From contig CAYRFX010000019.1 of NCBI GenBank assembly GCA_964423665.1, positions 1-33,193 on the forward strand: DNA of 33,193 bases, read 5' to 3'. Below, piece by piece: positions 24,460 through 31,443 of this stretch. This DNA is from HGM04593 sp964423665. Its GTDB lineage: Bacteria; Bacteroidota; Bacteroidia; Bacteroidales; Bacteroidaceae. Each line of letters opens with the position of its first letter. The first letter of the stretch is position 1. The notes beneath the pieces were generated by a model, which saw only the letters and a program-made list of their open reading frames with translations, was not told the origin of the DNA and ran no database searches. A program made the position numbers and the translations under genes.

Positions 24460-26037
24460 TTAAAATTCACTTGTAAAATGGAAACGGATACCTTTGAAGT
24501 CGTTCTGTGCCATCTGCAACACATAGTTACTATCGGCGAGGAACACATCGCGCCCTTCAATATCCTTTGCCATATATTGATATTTGCGTTTCTTGAAATT
24601 CTCGAGCTCGGTCGCATCATCGCTCTCTATCCAGCAAGCCTTATAGAGGTTCACGGGCTCCCATCGACATTTTGCGTTATACTCGTTCTCCAAGCGATAC
24701 TGAATAACCTCGAACTGCAACTGCCCCACCGTACCTATGAGCTTGCGACCATTGTGTTGATTGACAAAGAGTTGTGCAACGCCCTCGCCCATAAGCTGGT
24801 CTATACCTTTAGCAAGCTGTTTGGTCTTCATAGGGTCGGCATTCTCAATGTATTTGAACATCTCGGGCGAGAAACTGGGCAAGCCCTTGAAGTGGAGATT
24901 TTCGCCCTCGGTGAGCGTGTCTCCAATCTTGAAGTTACCGGTATCGGGCAAGCCGATGATGTCGCCCGGGTACGCCTCTTCAATGGTGCTCTTGCGCTGT
25001 GCCATAAACTGCGTGGGCGATGAGAAACGCAAATCCTTACCCAAGCGTATGTGGCGATAAGGAGTATTGCGCACGAATTTACCCGAACATATTTTGCAGA
25101 AAGCCACACAAGAACGGTGGTTAGGGTCGATATTGGCTGTTATCTTAAAAATGAAACCTGTGAATTTGGGATCCTCGGGACGCACCTCACGCTCCACTGC
25201 CTGCACCGGGCGGGGGCTGGGAGCTATCTTCACAAAGCAGTTGAGCAACTCTTCCACACCAAAGTTATTGAGTGCCGAACCGAAGAATACCGGTGCCACC
25301 TTTGCGTTGAGATAATCCTCTACATTAAATTCGGGATAGACGCCATCAACAAGTTCAAGGTCGGAACGCAATTTTTCGGCAAGGTCCTCGCCTATGTTTG
25401 CATCGAGTTCGTCGCTGTTTATATCAATCTCCACCTTCTCGGTTACACGTTGCTTGTTGGGGGTAAAGAGATCTAGTTTCTGCTCAAAGATATTATATAC
25501 ACCTTTGAAACGAGCTCCCTGGTCGATGGGCCAGCTGAGAGGGCGCACAGATATCTGCAACTCCTGTTCAAGCTCGTCGAGCAGTTCAAAGGGGTCGCGC
25601 CCCTCGCGGTCCATCTTGTTCACATAGACAATAACCGGAGTGTTACGCATGCGGCACACAGCCATCAGCTTGCGTGTCTGCGTTTCTACACCCTTTGCAC
25701 TATCAACCACAATAATTACACTATCAACCGCAGTAAGTGTGCGAAAGGTATCCTCGGCAAAATCCTGGTGTCCCGGGGTATCAAGAATGTTTATTTTGTA
25801 TCCTTCATAATCGAACTCCATCACCGATGTTGTTACAGAGATTCCGCGTTGCTTCTCAATCTCCATCCAGTCCGATGTTGCAGTCTTTTTAATCTTATTC
25901 GACTTTACTGCACCTGCCACCTGAATCTGACCACCGAAAAGCAGAAGTTTCTCGGTGAGGGTTGTTTTTCCTGCGTCGGGGTGCGAAATAATCGCAAAAG
26001 TTCTTCTTCTTCCAATCTCCTCGTTCACGTTCATCAT
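24460..26037 (-). CDS. prfC: Peptide chain release factor 3
   Basis: A 525-residue translational GTPase that removes RF1/RF2 from the ribosome after peptide release. It shows all G motifs: P-loop SHPDAGKTT (18-26), RGISVTTSVM for G2, DTPGHQDF for G3 and NKMDREG for G4, then the RF3-specific domains II and III up to the C-terminal FHFTSEF. It begins 26 nt after the DUF4924 gene and is followed by tsaC after 12 nt, so the operon links several translation functions. Confidence 0.98.
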   Translation of the reverse strand: MMNVNEEIGRRRTFAIISHPDAGKTTLTEKLLLFGGQIQVAGAVKSNKIKKTATSDWMEIEKQRGISVTTSVMEFDYEGYKINILDTPGHQDFAEDTFRTLTAVDSVIIVVDSAKGVETQTRKLMAVCRMRNTPVIVYVNKMDREGRDPFELLDELEQELQISVRPLSWPIDQGARFKGVYNIFEQKLDLFTPNKQRVTEKVEIDINSDELDANIGEDLAEKLRSDLELVDGVYPEFNVEDYLNAKVAPVFFGSALNNFGVEELLNCFVKIAPSPRPVQAVEREVRPEDPKFTGFIFKITANIDPNHRSCVAFCKICSGKFVRNTPYRHIRLGKDLRFSSPTQFMAQRKSTIEEAYPGDIIGLPDTGNFKIGDTLTEGENLHFKGLPSFSPEMFKYIENADPMKTKQLAKGIDQLMGEGVAQLFVNQHNGRKLIGTVGQLQFEVIQYRLENEYNAKCRWEPVNLYKACWIESDDATELENFKKRKYQYMAKDIEGRDVFLADSNYVLQMAQNDFKGIRFHFTSEF

Positions 26038-26063
26038 AAACTATGTAGTTTTATCGCTGTTAA

Positions 26064-26621
26064 TCATTGTTCTTCACTCTCCAAATTGAGCTTGCCCTCC
26101 TCTTCTTCCTTAAAATAAAGTGCAAGCATGGATATTAATTTTCCAATTTCGGCACCTGCCTTTGCTGTCTCGCTGTTAATTTCGCGTTTTTGTGCCTTCA
26201 TGAGCCACAGCATATAAAGAGCATCGAAACAGTTCTCAATTTCATTCTTTTCGCGCCCGTTGCTTTTGTTGCGAAACTCCACTATGAAAGGGAGAGCCTT
26301 ATAATAGGCTGCCGAATAGAACGGGGTTTTGGGCGATTTAAGGAGACGCAGATGCAGGTCGGTGAGGTTTATTATAACATTCTTGTTTATCTGCAAATGA
26401 CCGTTCTCTTTAACACCCTCGGTACACATCATCTCTATGAGGTTTTTGTACCATGCCAGCAGCTCTGCCTCGCCCTCAGCAGGCAACTTATAGGGTGCGA
26501 CAAGGGATTCCTGCACCCTGTCGGCTGATAGTTCATATGCACGAAGCAGGTCCTCGACCTGCCACATATACAGCAGATATTCTGCTATATTTTTCTTCCG
26601 TAGTTCTCTTGATACTAACAA
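26064..26621 (-). CDS. DUF4924 family protein
   Basis: A 185-residue, largely helical soluble protein. I recognise DUF4924 from the N-terminal pattern KKNIAEYLLYMWQVEDLLRA and the middle segment LLKSPKTPFYSAAYYKALPFI. It has no signal peptide and no catalytic motif. The family is restricted to Bacteroidetes and its role is not known. It lies directly upstream of prfC (26 nt) and 6 nt after the LysE-type gene. Confidence 0.87.
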   Translation of the reverse strand: MLVSRELRKKNIAEYLLYMWQVEDLLRAYELSADRVQESLVAPYKLPAEGEAELLAWYKNLIEMMCTEGVKENGHLQINKNVIINLTDLHLRLLKSPKTPFYSAAYYKALPFIVEFRNKSNGREKNEIENCFDALYMLWLMKAQKREINSETAKAGAEIGKLISMLALYFKEEEEGKLNLESEEQ

Positions 26622-26627
26622 AACTTC

Positions 26628-27323
26628 TTAATAATGAAAAGAGTAAATACCTGTAATTATGAGCACCGCACCTATGAACGCACCAATCATCACAAGCGTT
26701 CCTATAATGCGGTTTATTATCCACACACCGCGTTCATTAAAACGAGCTCTCAGCTTGCTCACGGCATATGTTATAAATAGCCACCACAGCATGGCGCCGC
26801 CAAAGATAGATGCATAACCTATGAATTGATTATAGAGCGGTTGCTCGGGCAGCATGAAATTAAGCGGAGTGAAAAGGGCAAGGAAAAGCAGAATGAGCAA
26901 CGGGTTGGAAAAAGCAAGGAAAAAGCCTGTTACACAATTCTGCACCAAACTGCTTTTGTTACGACTCACCTTGTGAGTGCTCTGTACGGGGTTGCTACGA
27001 AAGGTGTGGACACCAAAAATAAACATCAGTACGGCACCTATGAGCTGCAACCAGAAAAGAGCTGTACGGTTGTGTATAAAATCGTAAATGAACGACAAGC
27101 CGTAACCGGTAATAAGGGCGTAGATAATATCACTCATAGCTGCACCCAAACCTGTTATAAGACCATAGACACGACCTTTATTCAACGCTCTCTGCACACA
27201 AAGGATACCAACCGGACCCATTGGTGCAGAAGCGACGATGCCAATAACGGCACCTTTCAAAATAATCTCCACCAATGACACCTGCGACACCAGTTGCAGA
27301 AAAAAGTCGTTAAATTCGCCCAT
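26628..27323 (-). CDS. LysE-type exporter
   Basis: A 231-residue inner membrane protein with six hydrophobic segments, starting at about residue 20. The motif GIVASAPMGPVGILCVQRAL (29-48) is typical of the LysE/RhtB superfamily, which exports amino acids and related small molecules. It is the first gene of the operon that runs to fmt. I found no clear TAnnTTTG promoter in the 199 nt upstream. The exported compound is not predictable. Confidence 0.92.
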   Translation of the reverse strand: MGEFNDFFLQLVSQVSLVEIILKGAVIGIVASAPMGPVGILCVQRALNKGRVYGLITGLGAAMSDIIYALITGYGLSFIYDFIHNRTALFWLQLIGAVLMFIFGVHTFRSNPVQSTHKVSRNKSSLVQNCVTGFFLAFSNPLLILLFLALFTPLNFMLPEQPLYNQFIGYASIFGGAMLWWLFITYAVSKLRARFNERGVWIINRIIGTLVMIGAFIGAVLIITGIYSFHY

Positions 27324-27435
27324 TTTATCACTTAAAAATTCACTATTTGCAAAGTTGGCATTTTTTTATGAAAAATCATACTAAATAGAGCACTTTTTTT
27401 CGTCAATATACTATTTGCACACAGAATGCACACAG

Positions 27436-27474
27436 AAAAGCAGGCGAAAAACCTTGAAAGGCACACCTGCTTTT
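27436..27474. terminator. Terminator after the DUF308 gene
   Basis: AAAAGCAGG (27436-27444) pairs with CCTGCTTTT (27466-27474); the loop has a small CCTT/AAGG stem. T-runs follow in both directions, the better one on the plus strand, but only the DUF308 gene (minus) ends here. Around it, 27324-27522 holds no gene. Confidence 0.7.
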
Positions 27475-27522
27475 AGTTTTTTGTAAAAAAACACAACAGG
27501 CACGACTATCCATGCCCTGCAA

Positions 27523-28074
27523 TCATTTAATAGCTCTTGAACGATGCATAAGATAGAGAGAGCTCACAAGGTCGGAGAGACCGGCAAGAACAGCTCCTGC
27601 ACCAACAATTAGAAACGGCAAACCGGCCGCCTCAAAAGGATTGACAATGACAAGCACCCCTATTGCCAACAGCAGCAGAGGAACGATATACATATAAAAA
27701 CTCAGATGCAGGCGTCTCTGCACCATAAGCAGCATTATCATCTGATACAAACCCATAGCCAGCAACAACACTCCCAATATGAGCATGAGCAGCGAAAGGA
27801 AAAAGCCGGGCGAGAGCAAAAGCCATGCTCCCAAGGCGACACCGGCAGCACCGGCTACAACAAGGACAAAGGTGTCAAAATTTCTTGACAATCCACGCTT
27901 GCGTAACACATACACATTGAACAAGGATATTATCCCCGACACAATAAACGTAGCTCCTATAAACTGAACAATCACGGGCATAAAAGCCTCGCGCAGAACC
28001 ACCATCAGCACACCTATCAGAATCACGCAGATACTGCGTACAACAACATTAACCATATTTATTTTTTTTGACAA
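27523..28074 (-). CDS. DUF308/HdeD-like membrane protein
   Basis: A 183-residue protein made almost wholly of six hydrophobic segments in three pairs, as in HdeD of E. coli, an acid-resistance membrane protein. Typical are the glycine-rich first repeat (ILIGVLMVVLREAFMP) and the similar later one (LLAIGVLVIVNPFEAAG). The function in Bacteroidetes is unknown. It lies 87 nt after the phosphopantetheinyl transferase gene and could be its fourth operon partner or be transcribed alone. Confidence 0.88.
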   Translation of the reverse strand: MSKKINMVNVVVRSICVILIGVLMVVLREAFMPVIVQFIGATFIVSGIISLFNVYVLRKRGLSRNFDTFVLVVAGAAGVALGAWLLLSPGFFLSLLMLILGVLLLAMGLYQMIMLLMVQRRLHLSFYMYIVPLLLLAIGVLVIVNPFEAAGLPFLIVGAGAVLAGLSDLVSSLYLMHRSRAIK

Positions 28075-28161
28075 TTACATCTTCTTACAAACAAACCGGA
28101 CAAACAGCATATTTTATTAACAACAAAACCATGCAATTTGCTCAATATGGAGAAAAAGAAA

Positions 28162-28809
28162 TCAGAGCCTTGAAATTTGCCGCGCATCACTCCCTGCCAC
28201 ACATAAAGAGAGCAGCAGACCATCATCGAACAGATAAGCGACAGAAAAGCCCCGCTCTTTCTCTTGCCACAAAGAGAGTGCAAACACCCCTGCGGGAGCA
28301 GGAGAGAAAAGAGGCATTCCAAGATTTTCCTTATACCCCGTACCGCCGGCAAGCTTATACACAGCTTCTGCAGCTGTCCAGCGGAGAAGGAGATAAGCAT
28401 CGCGCCATTCGGCAGGCACGGCTGCGAGCTCACACTCTTTCATTATATATGAGCATGCAACCCCGACCTTGCGCCCCGTGAGTTCAATATCGAACCCCAA
28501 AGGATATTTATCCGAAAATGCCAATGCCGCAAAGCCACGGGTATGAGAGATACTTATATACCCGCTCACACCAACAAGGAAAGGCTTACCCTCGGCAGTA
28601 TATTCCAAACGGGCATCACTGCCAAGCATCTCACGCAACAACAGGCGCACGGCAAGCCACTCTGCGCGGCGTTTTTCGCTACCGAAAGAGCGTGCCCTGC
28701 ACAACAATGCATCATCGCCGAGCATCGCCCCCAACTGTTCCGAAGTCTCGCTTATCGCCCAAACGACAATTTTCGCATCGCCACAGAGATATGTTCTACT
28801 AATCGGCAT
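28162..28809 (-). CDS. 4'-phosphopantetheinyl transferase superfamily protein
   Basis: A 215-residue enzyme, probably moving phosphopantetheine from CoA to an acyl- or peptidyl-carrier protein (Sfp/AcpT type). Seen are SISHTRGFAALAFS (86-99), the Mg-binding FDIE (106-109) and WTAAEAVYK (144-152). In the last motif the usual Lys before Glu is Ala147, while Glu148 and Lys152 remain. Its first 11 nt overlap the end of gldE, which implies coupled translation. It is longer than the AcpS type, so it more likely serves a special carrier protein than the fatty acid ACP. Confidence 0.9.
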   Translation of the reverse strand: MPISRTYLCGDAKIVVWAISETSEQLGAMLGDDALLCRARSFGSEKRRAEWLAVRLLLREMLGSDARLEYTAEGKPFLVGVSGYISISHTRGFAALAFSDKYPLGFDIELTGRKVGVACSYIMKECELAAVPAEWRDAYLLLRWTAAEAVYKLAGGTGYKENLGMPLFSPAPAGVFALSLWQEKERGFSVAYLFDDGLLLSLCVAGSDARQISRL

Positions 28810-30160
28810 TTTTCTCTTCGGCTTCGGGCTGCAATAAAGTAGCCTTAATCTTTATAAGACGATGCTTGTCCTTGTTCATAACTTCAAACTCCACACCACA
28901 GCAAACAATCTTCTCGTGAAGACGAGGGAACTCACCCTTTATCTCCAACAAAAGCCCGGCAAGAGTATCGGCCTCACCGGCAACACTATCAAAGAGTTCA
29001 TCATCAAGCGACATTATCCTGAAGAAATCGGCAAGCATCGTTTTGCCTTCAAAGATTATGGTGTTATCATCGATGCGCTCATATGAAGAATCGGGCTCAT
29101 CAAACTCATCGTTAATCTCGCCCACAATCTCTTCTATAATATCTTCTAAAGTAATCAGACCCGAAACTCCGCCAAACTCATCGACAACTATTGCCATGTG
29201 TATTCTTGAAGTTTGAAAATCGCACAACAAATCGTCAATCTTTTTTGTCTCGGGAACAAAATAGGGCTGACGAATGAGCGACTGCCAACGGAAATTCGCA
29301 CCGCGGTTGAGATAAGGCAACAGGTCTTTTATATAAAGCACGCCGCGAATATCATCTTGGGTACCGGCATACACAGGGATACGCGAATAGGCGTTATCGG
29401 CAGCACAATCCAACACCTCGTTGTAGGGGGCGCGTATATCAAGCATCACCATATCCATGCGCGAGGTCATTATACTGCGCACCGTTTCATCGCCAAAGCG
29501 TATTATACCCTCCAGCATATTCTTCTGCTCGCCAATCTCCTTGTTATCGGTGAGTTCAAGAGCATGCTCAAGCTCATCTACCGACAATGAATAATTTTTC
29601 CGCGACACCAAACGCTCGGTAAAGGCAGTGGAGCGCACCAGGAGCTTGGAGAACGGCGCCACAAGACGGAATATCAGATAGAGACCATTCGCCGCAAAAT
29701 AGGCGAAACGGTGAACATTGTTTTTTGAATAAATCTTGGGCATCACCTCGCCAAAGAGCAACAACAAGAACGTGAGAATAACCGTGAGAAGGAGAAATTC
29801 AAGCCACTCAGCACCCTCGCCAAACGAGAGGATAGACATGAAAAAGAAGTTCAGCAACATCACTATACCCACATTCACGAAGTCGTTTACAATGAGAATG
29901 GTGGCAAGCAGGCGTTCGGGCTCTTTGAGCAGGGCGATAATACGTTGCGCCGACAAAGATTTATCCGCGGCAGCCTCGTCAAGCTCGGCACGGGTGAGCG
30001 AGAAGAATGCTATCTCCGACCCCGATGCAAATGCCGAGAAACACAACAGCACTACTGCAAGAAACAATGCAGTCATAGCTCCCAGCGAGGGAGCCGTCAC
30101 GCTAACCTCGGGGAGAGTAAAAGCAAAAAGCTGCAAAAAAGCAGGTATCATCAAAACCAT
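28799..30160 (-). CDS. gldE: GldE/CorC-type membrane protein with CBS domains
   Basis: A 453-residue protein: four hydrophobic segments of the CNNM (DUF21) domain in residues 5-190, a CBS pair around 205-335 (MTSRMDMVMLDIRAPYNEVL and the VVDEFGGVSGLITLEDIIEEIVG motif), and a C-terminal CorC_HlyC domain to about 435. The order of parts and the location beside ssb match GldE, named for gliding motility in Flavobacterium. In non-gliding Bacteroidales it more likely works in Mg2+/Co2+ efflux or membrane homeostasis. It begins 4 nt after ssb. A GldD gene usually follows in relatives but is not here. Confidence 0.9.
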   Translation of the reverse strand: MVLMIPAFLQLFAFTLPEVSVTAPSLGAMTALFLAVVLLCFSAFASGSEIAFFSLTRAELDEAAADKSLSAQRIIALLKEPERLLATILIVNDFVNVGIVMLLNFFFMSILSFGEGAEWLEFLLLTVILTFLLLLFGEVMPKIYSKNNVHRFAYFAANGLYLIFRLVAPFSKLLVRSTAFTERLVSRKNYSLSVDELEHALELTDNKEIGEQKNMLEGIIRFGDETVRSIMTSRMDMVMLDIRAPYNEVLDCAADNAYSRIPVYAGTQDDIRGVLYIKDLLPYLNRGANFRWQSLIRQPYFVPETKKIDDLLCDFQTSRIHMAIVVDEFGGVSGLITLEDIIEEIVGEINDEFDEPDSSYERIDDNTIIFEGKTMLADFFRIMSLDDELFDSVAGEADTLAGLLLEIKGEFPRLHEKIVCCGVEFEVMNKDKHRLIKIKATLLQPEAEEKNAD

Positions 30161-30164
30161 TCAA

Positions 30165-30551
30165 TTAATATACAGAACTATCAGTAGCCGGACCATCTAT
30201 TGCAGCAGGTGCCGCGCCACGAGAAGAGAGCATCTCCATTGTCTCGGCAAGAATCTCTGTACGATAACGGCGAATACCATTCTGGTCTTCATAGGTGTTT
30301 GTTCTAATCTTGCCCTCAATGTAAATGCGGTCGCCCTTGTGAACATATTTCTCGGCAACCTCGGCAAGACCACCCCACAGAACAATATTGTGCCACTCTG
30401 TTCTTTCGGGCACCTGCGTACCGTTTTGCAGTGTATATGCACGTTCTGTAGTGGCAAGTACCATATTTGCAACAGCCACATTACGATCCAAATGACGAAC
30501 ATCGGGGTTTTTACCCACGTTACCAATTAAAATAACCTTATTTACTGACAT
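30165..30551 (-). CDS. ssb: Single-stranded DNA-binding protein with short C-terminus
   Basis: A 128-residue SSB. The OB-fold covers residues 1-110 (VNKVILIGNVGKNPDVR, EWHNIVLWGGLAEVAEKYVHKGD, IRTNTYEDQNG). SSBs normally end in a flexible tail with an acidic tip (DDxPF) that recruits repair and replication proteins. Here the tail is about 18 residues and ends in DSSVY, so the tip is missing. The reading frame looks sound up to the stop, and the next gene starts 4 nt later, so it is not an obvious frameshift. Leader gene of the ssb-gldE-transferase operon, with a consensus promoter. Confidence 0.95.
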   Translation of the reverse strand: MSVNKVILIGNVGKNPDVRHLDRNVAVANMVLATTERAYTLQNGTQVPERTEWHNIVLWGGLAEVAEKYVHKGDRIYIEGKIRTNTYEDQNGIRRYRTEILAETMEMLSSRGAAPAAIDGPATDSSVY

Positions 30552-30606
30552 ATCTATAAAAATTTATCCGGTGAATATAAAACATAAAATCCGCAACTTC
30601 GGCTTG

Positions 30607-30638
30607 CAAATATAGCACAAGGAAAAGCGGTTATCAAA
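30607..30638 (-). promoter_or_regulatory. Consensus promoter of the ssb operon
   Basis: On the minus strand TTTG (30638-30635), 20 nt, then TATATTTG (30614-30607): a perfect Bacteroidetes promoter. The leader is about 48 nt. Confidence 0.78.
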
Positions 30639-30811
30639 ATCTTATATTATAAAATTTAATGTTTAATTAATTAGACGGTGCAAAATTAACAATTTTAATT
30701 AATACAGATACCAAAAAGCCCTATAAATAAGTAAAAACAGAGAAAAAAGAACACAACAGCCCTTCAAACAAGCCACCAACAACGATTTTTGTGCAAAAAA
30801 AGTCAATTATA

Positions 30812-30843
30812 TTTCGGTGTGAACAAAAAAAGCTATATATTTG
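30812..30843 (+). promoter_or_regulatory. Promoter of the HU gene
   Basis: TTTC (30812-30815), 20 nt, then TATATTTG (30836-30843), with one mismatch in the -33 element. The start should fall near 30850, 45 nt before the HU start codon. Confidence 0.62.
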
Positions 30844-30894
30844 CCTTCCGAAATTTGGTTATAGACCATTTATAACATAAAATATATAAATAAA

Positions 30895-31170
30895 ATGACA
30901 AAAGCAGACATTGTAAACGAGATTGCAAAGAAGACAGGTATTGAGAAAGCAGTGGTTCTTGCATCGGTAGAATCATTTATGGAAGTAGTGAAGACATCTT
31001 TGGCAAATCACGAGCCGGTGTATCTACGAGGTTTTGGTAGCTTCATTATCAAGCAGAGAGCTGAAAAAACAGCCCGCGACATCCACAAGGAGATGACAAT
31101 CAAAATCCCCGCACACGATATTCCCGCATTCAAACCCGCAAAAACATTCGTAAACGAAGTAAAAAAATAA
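30895..31170 (+). CDS. HU family DNA-binding protein
   Basis: A 91-residue nucleoid protein that bends DNA as a dimer. It has the two N-terminal helices, then the signature GFGSFIIKQRAEKTARD (47-63), in which the usual second-position residues are kept, and IPAFKPAKTFV near the C-terminus. The arms that hold DNA are complete. It is followed after 28 nt by a 29-residue basic protein gene on the same strand and then by a strong terminator. Confidence 0.97.
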   Translation: MTKADIVNEIAKKTGIEKAVVLASVESFMEVVKTSLANHEPVYLRGFGSFIIKQRAEKTARDIHKEMTIKIPAHDIPAFKPAKTFVNEVKK

Positions 31171-31198
31171 TAGTTATTAATTTATAAATTTATTAATT

Positions 31199-31288
31199 AT
31201 GCCAAGCGGAAAAAAGAAAAAAAGACATAAGATGTCAACGCACAAGCGTAAAAAAAGATTGAGAAAGAACAGACATAAGAGCAAGTAA
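31199..31288 (+). CDS. Small basic ribosomal-type protein (AURKAIP1/COX24 family)
   Basis: A 29-residue, very Lys/Arg/His-rich protein, MPSGKKKKRHKMSTHKRKKR then LRKNRHKSK, ending in TAA at 31286-31288. It matches the short Bacteroidetes proteins assigned to the AURKAIP1/COX24 domain, which is related to mitochondrial mS38 and to mycobacterial bS22 of the small ribosomal subunit. It is therefore probably bound to the 30S subunit near the decoding centre. It lies 28 nt after the HU gene and is ended by a 15-bp hairpin. Too short for most gene finders, but the conserved pattern 'KRHKMSTHKRKKRLRKNRHK' makes it convincing. Confidence 0.9.
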   Translation: MPSGKKKKRHKMSTHKRKKRLRKNRHKSK

Positions 31289-31305
31289 GCTCGTCTGCGC
31301 AAACA

Positions 31306-31358
31306 CAAAAAACAAACTTGCAAGGATAGGAAACACAATGCTTCAAGTTTGTTTTTTG
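31306..31358 (+). terminator. Terminator of the HU operon
   Basis: CAAAAAACAAACTTG (31306-31320) is the exact complement of CAAGTTTGTTTTTTG (31344-31358), 15 bp with a 23-nt loop and a T-run inside the right arm and after it. Confidence 0.83.
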
Positions 31359-31387
31359 TTTTAAGAAACAAATCCTTTAGAAAGGTA

Positions 31388-31419
31388 AAGAGGCTCACCT
31401 TTAATAGCAAGAGGCTCAC
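31388..31419. repeat. 11-bp direct repeat upstream of the ribonuclease gene
   Basis: AAGAGGCTCAC occurs at 31388-31398 and at 31409-31419, exactly 21 bp apart start to start. The first copy lies within an AAAGGT/ACCTTT inverted repeat (31381-31402). Both lie within 56 nt of the start codon. Confidence 0.8.
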
Positions 31420-31443
31420 TAAATCAAAAAAAAAGAAAGAATT

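Larger units (their letters stand above)
30552..30894. other. 343-nt divergent intergenic region between ssb and the HU gene
   Basis: No coding sequence is seen. The region is AT-rich and contains the two divergent promoters listed separately, plus a second TAATTTTG -7 element on the minus strand (30691-30684) without a matching -33 site. Nothing else stands out. Confidence 0.7.

Noticed and set aside
29736..30530. Long open frame on the plus strand antisense to gldE and ssb
   Set aside because: It lies wholly opposite two well-recognised genes, its translation has no domain features, and it has no promoter of its own.
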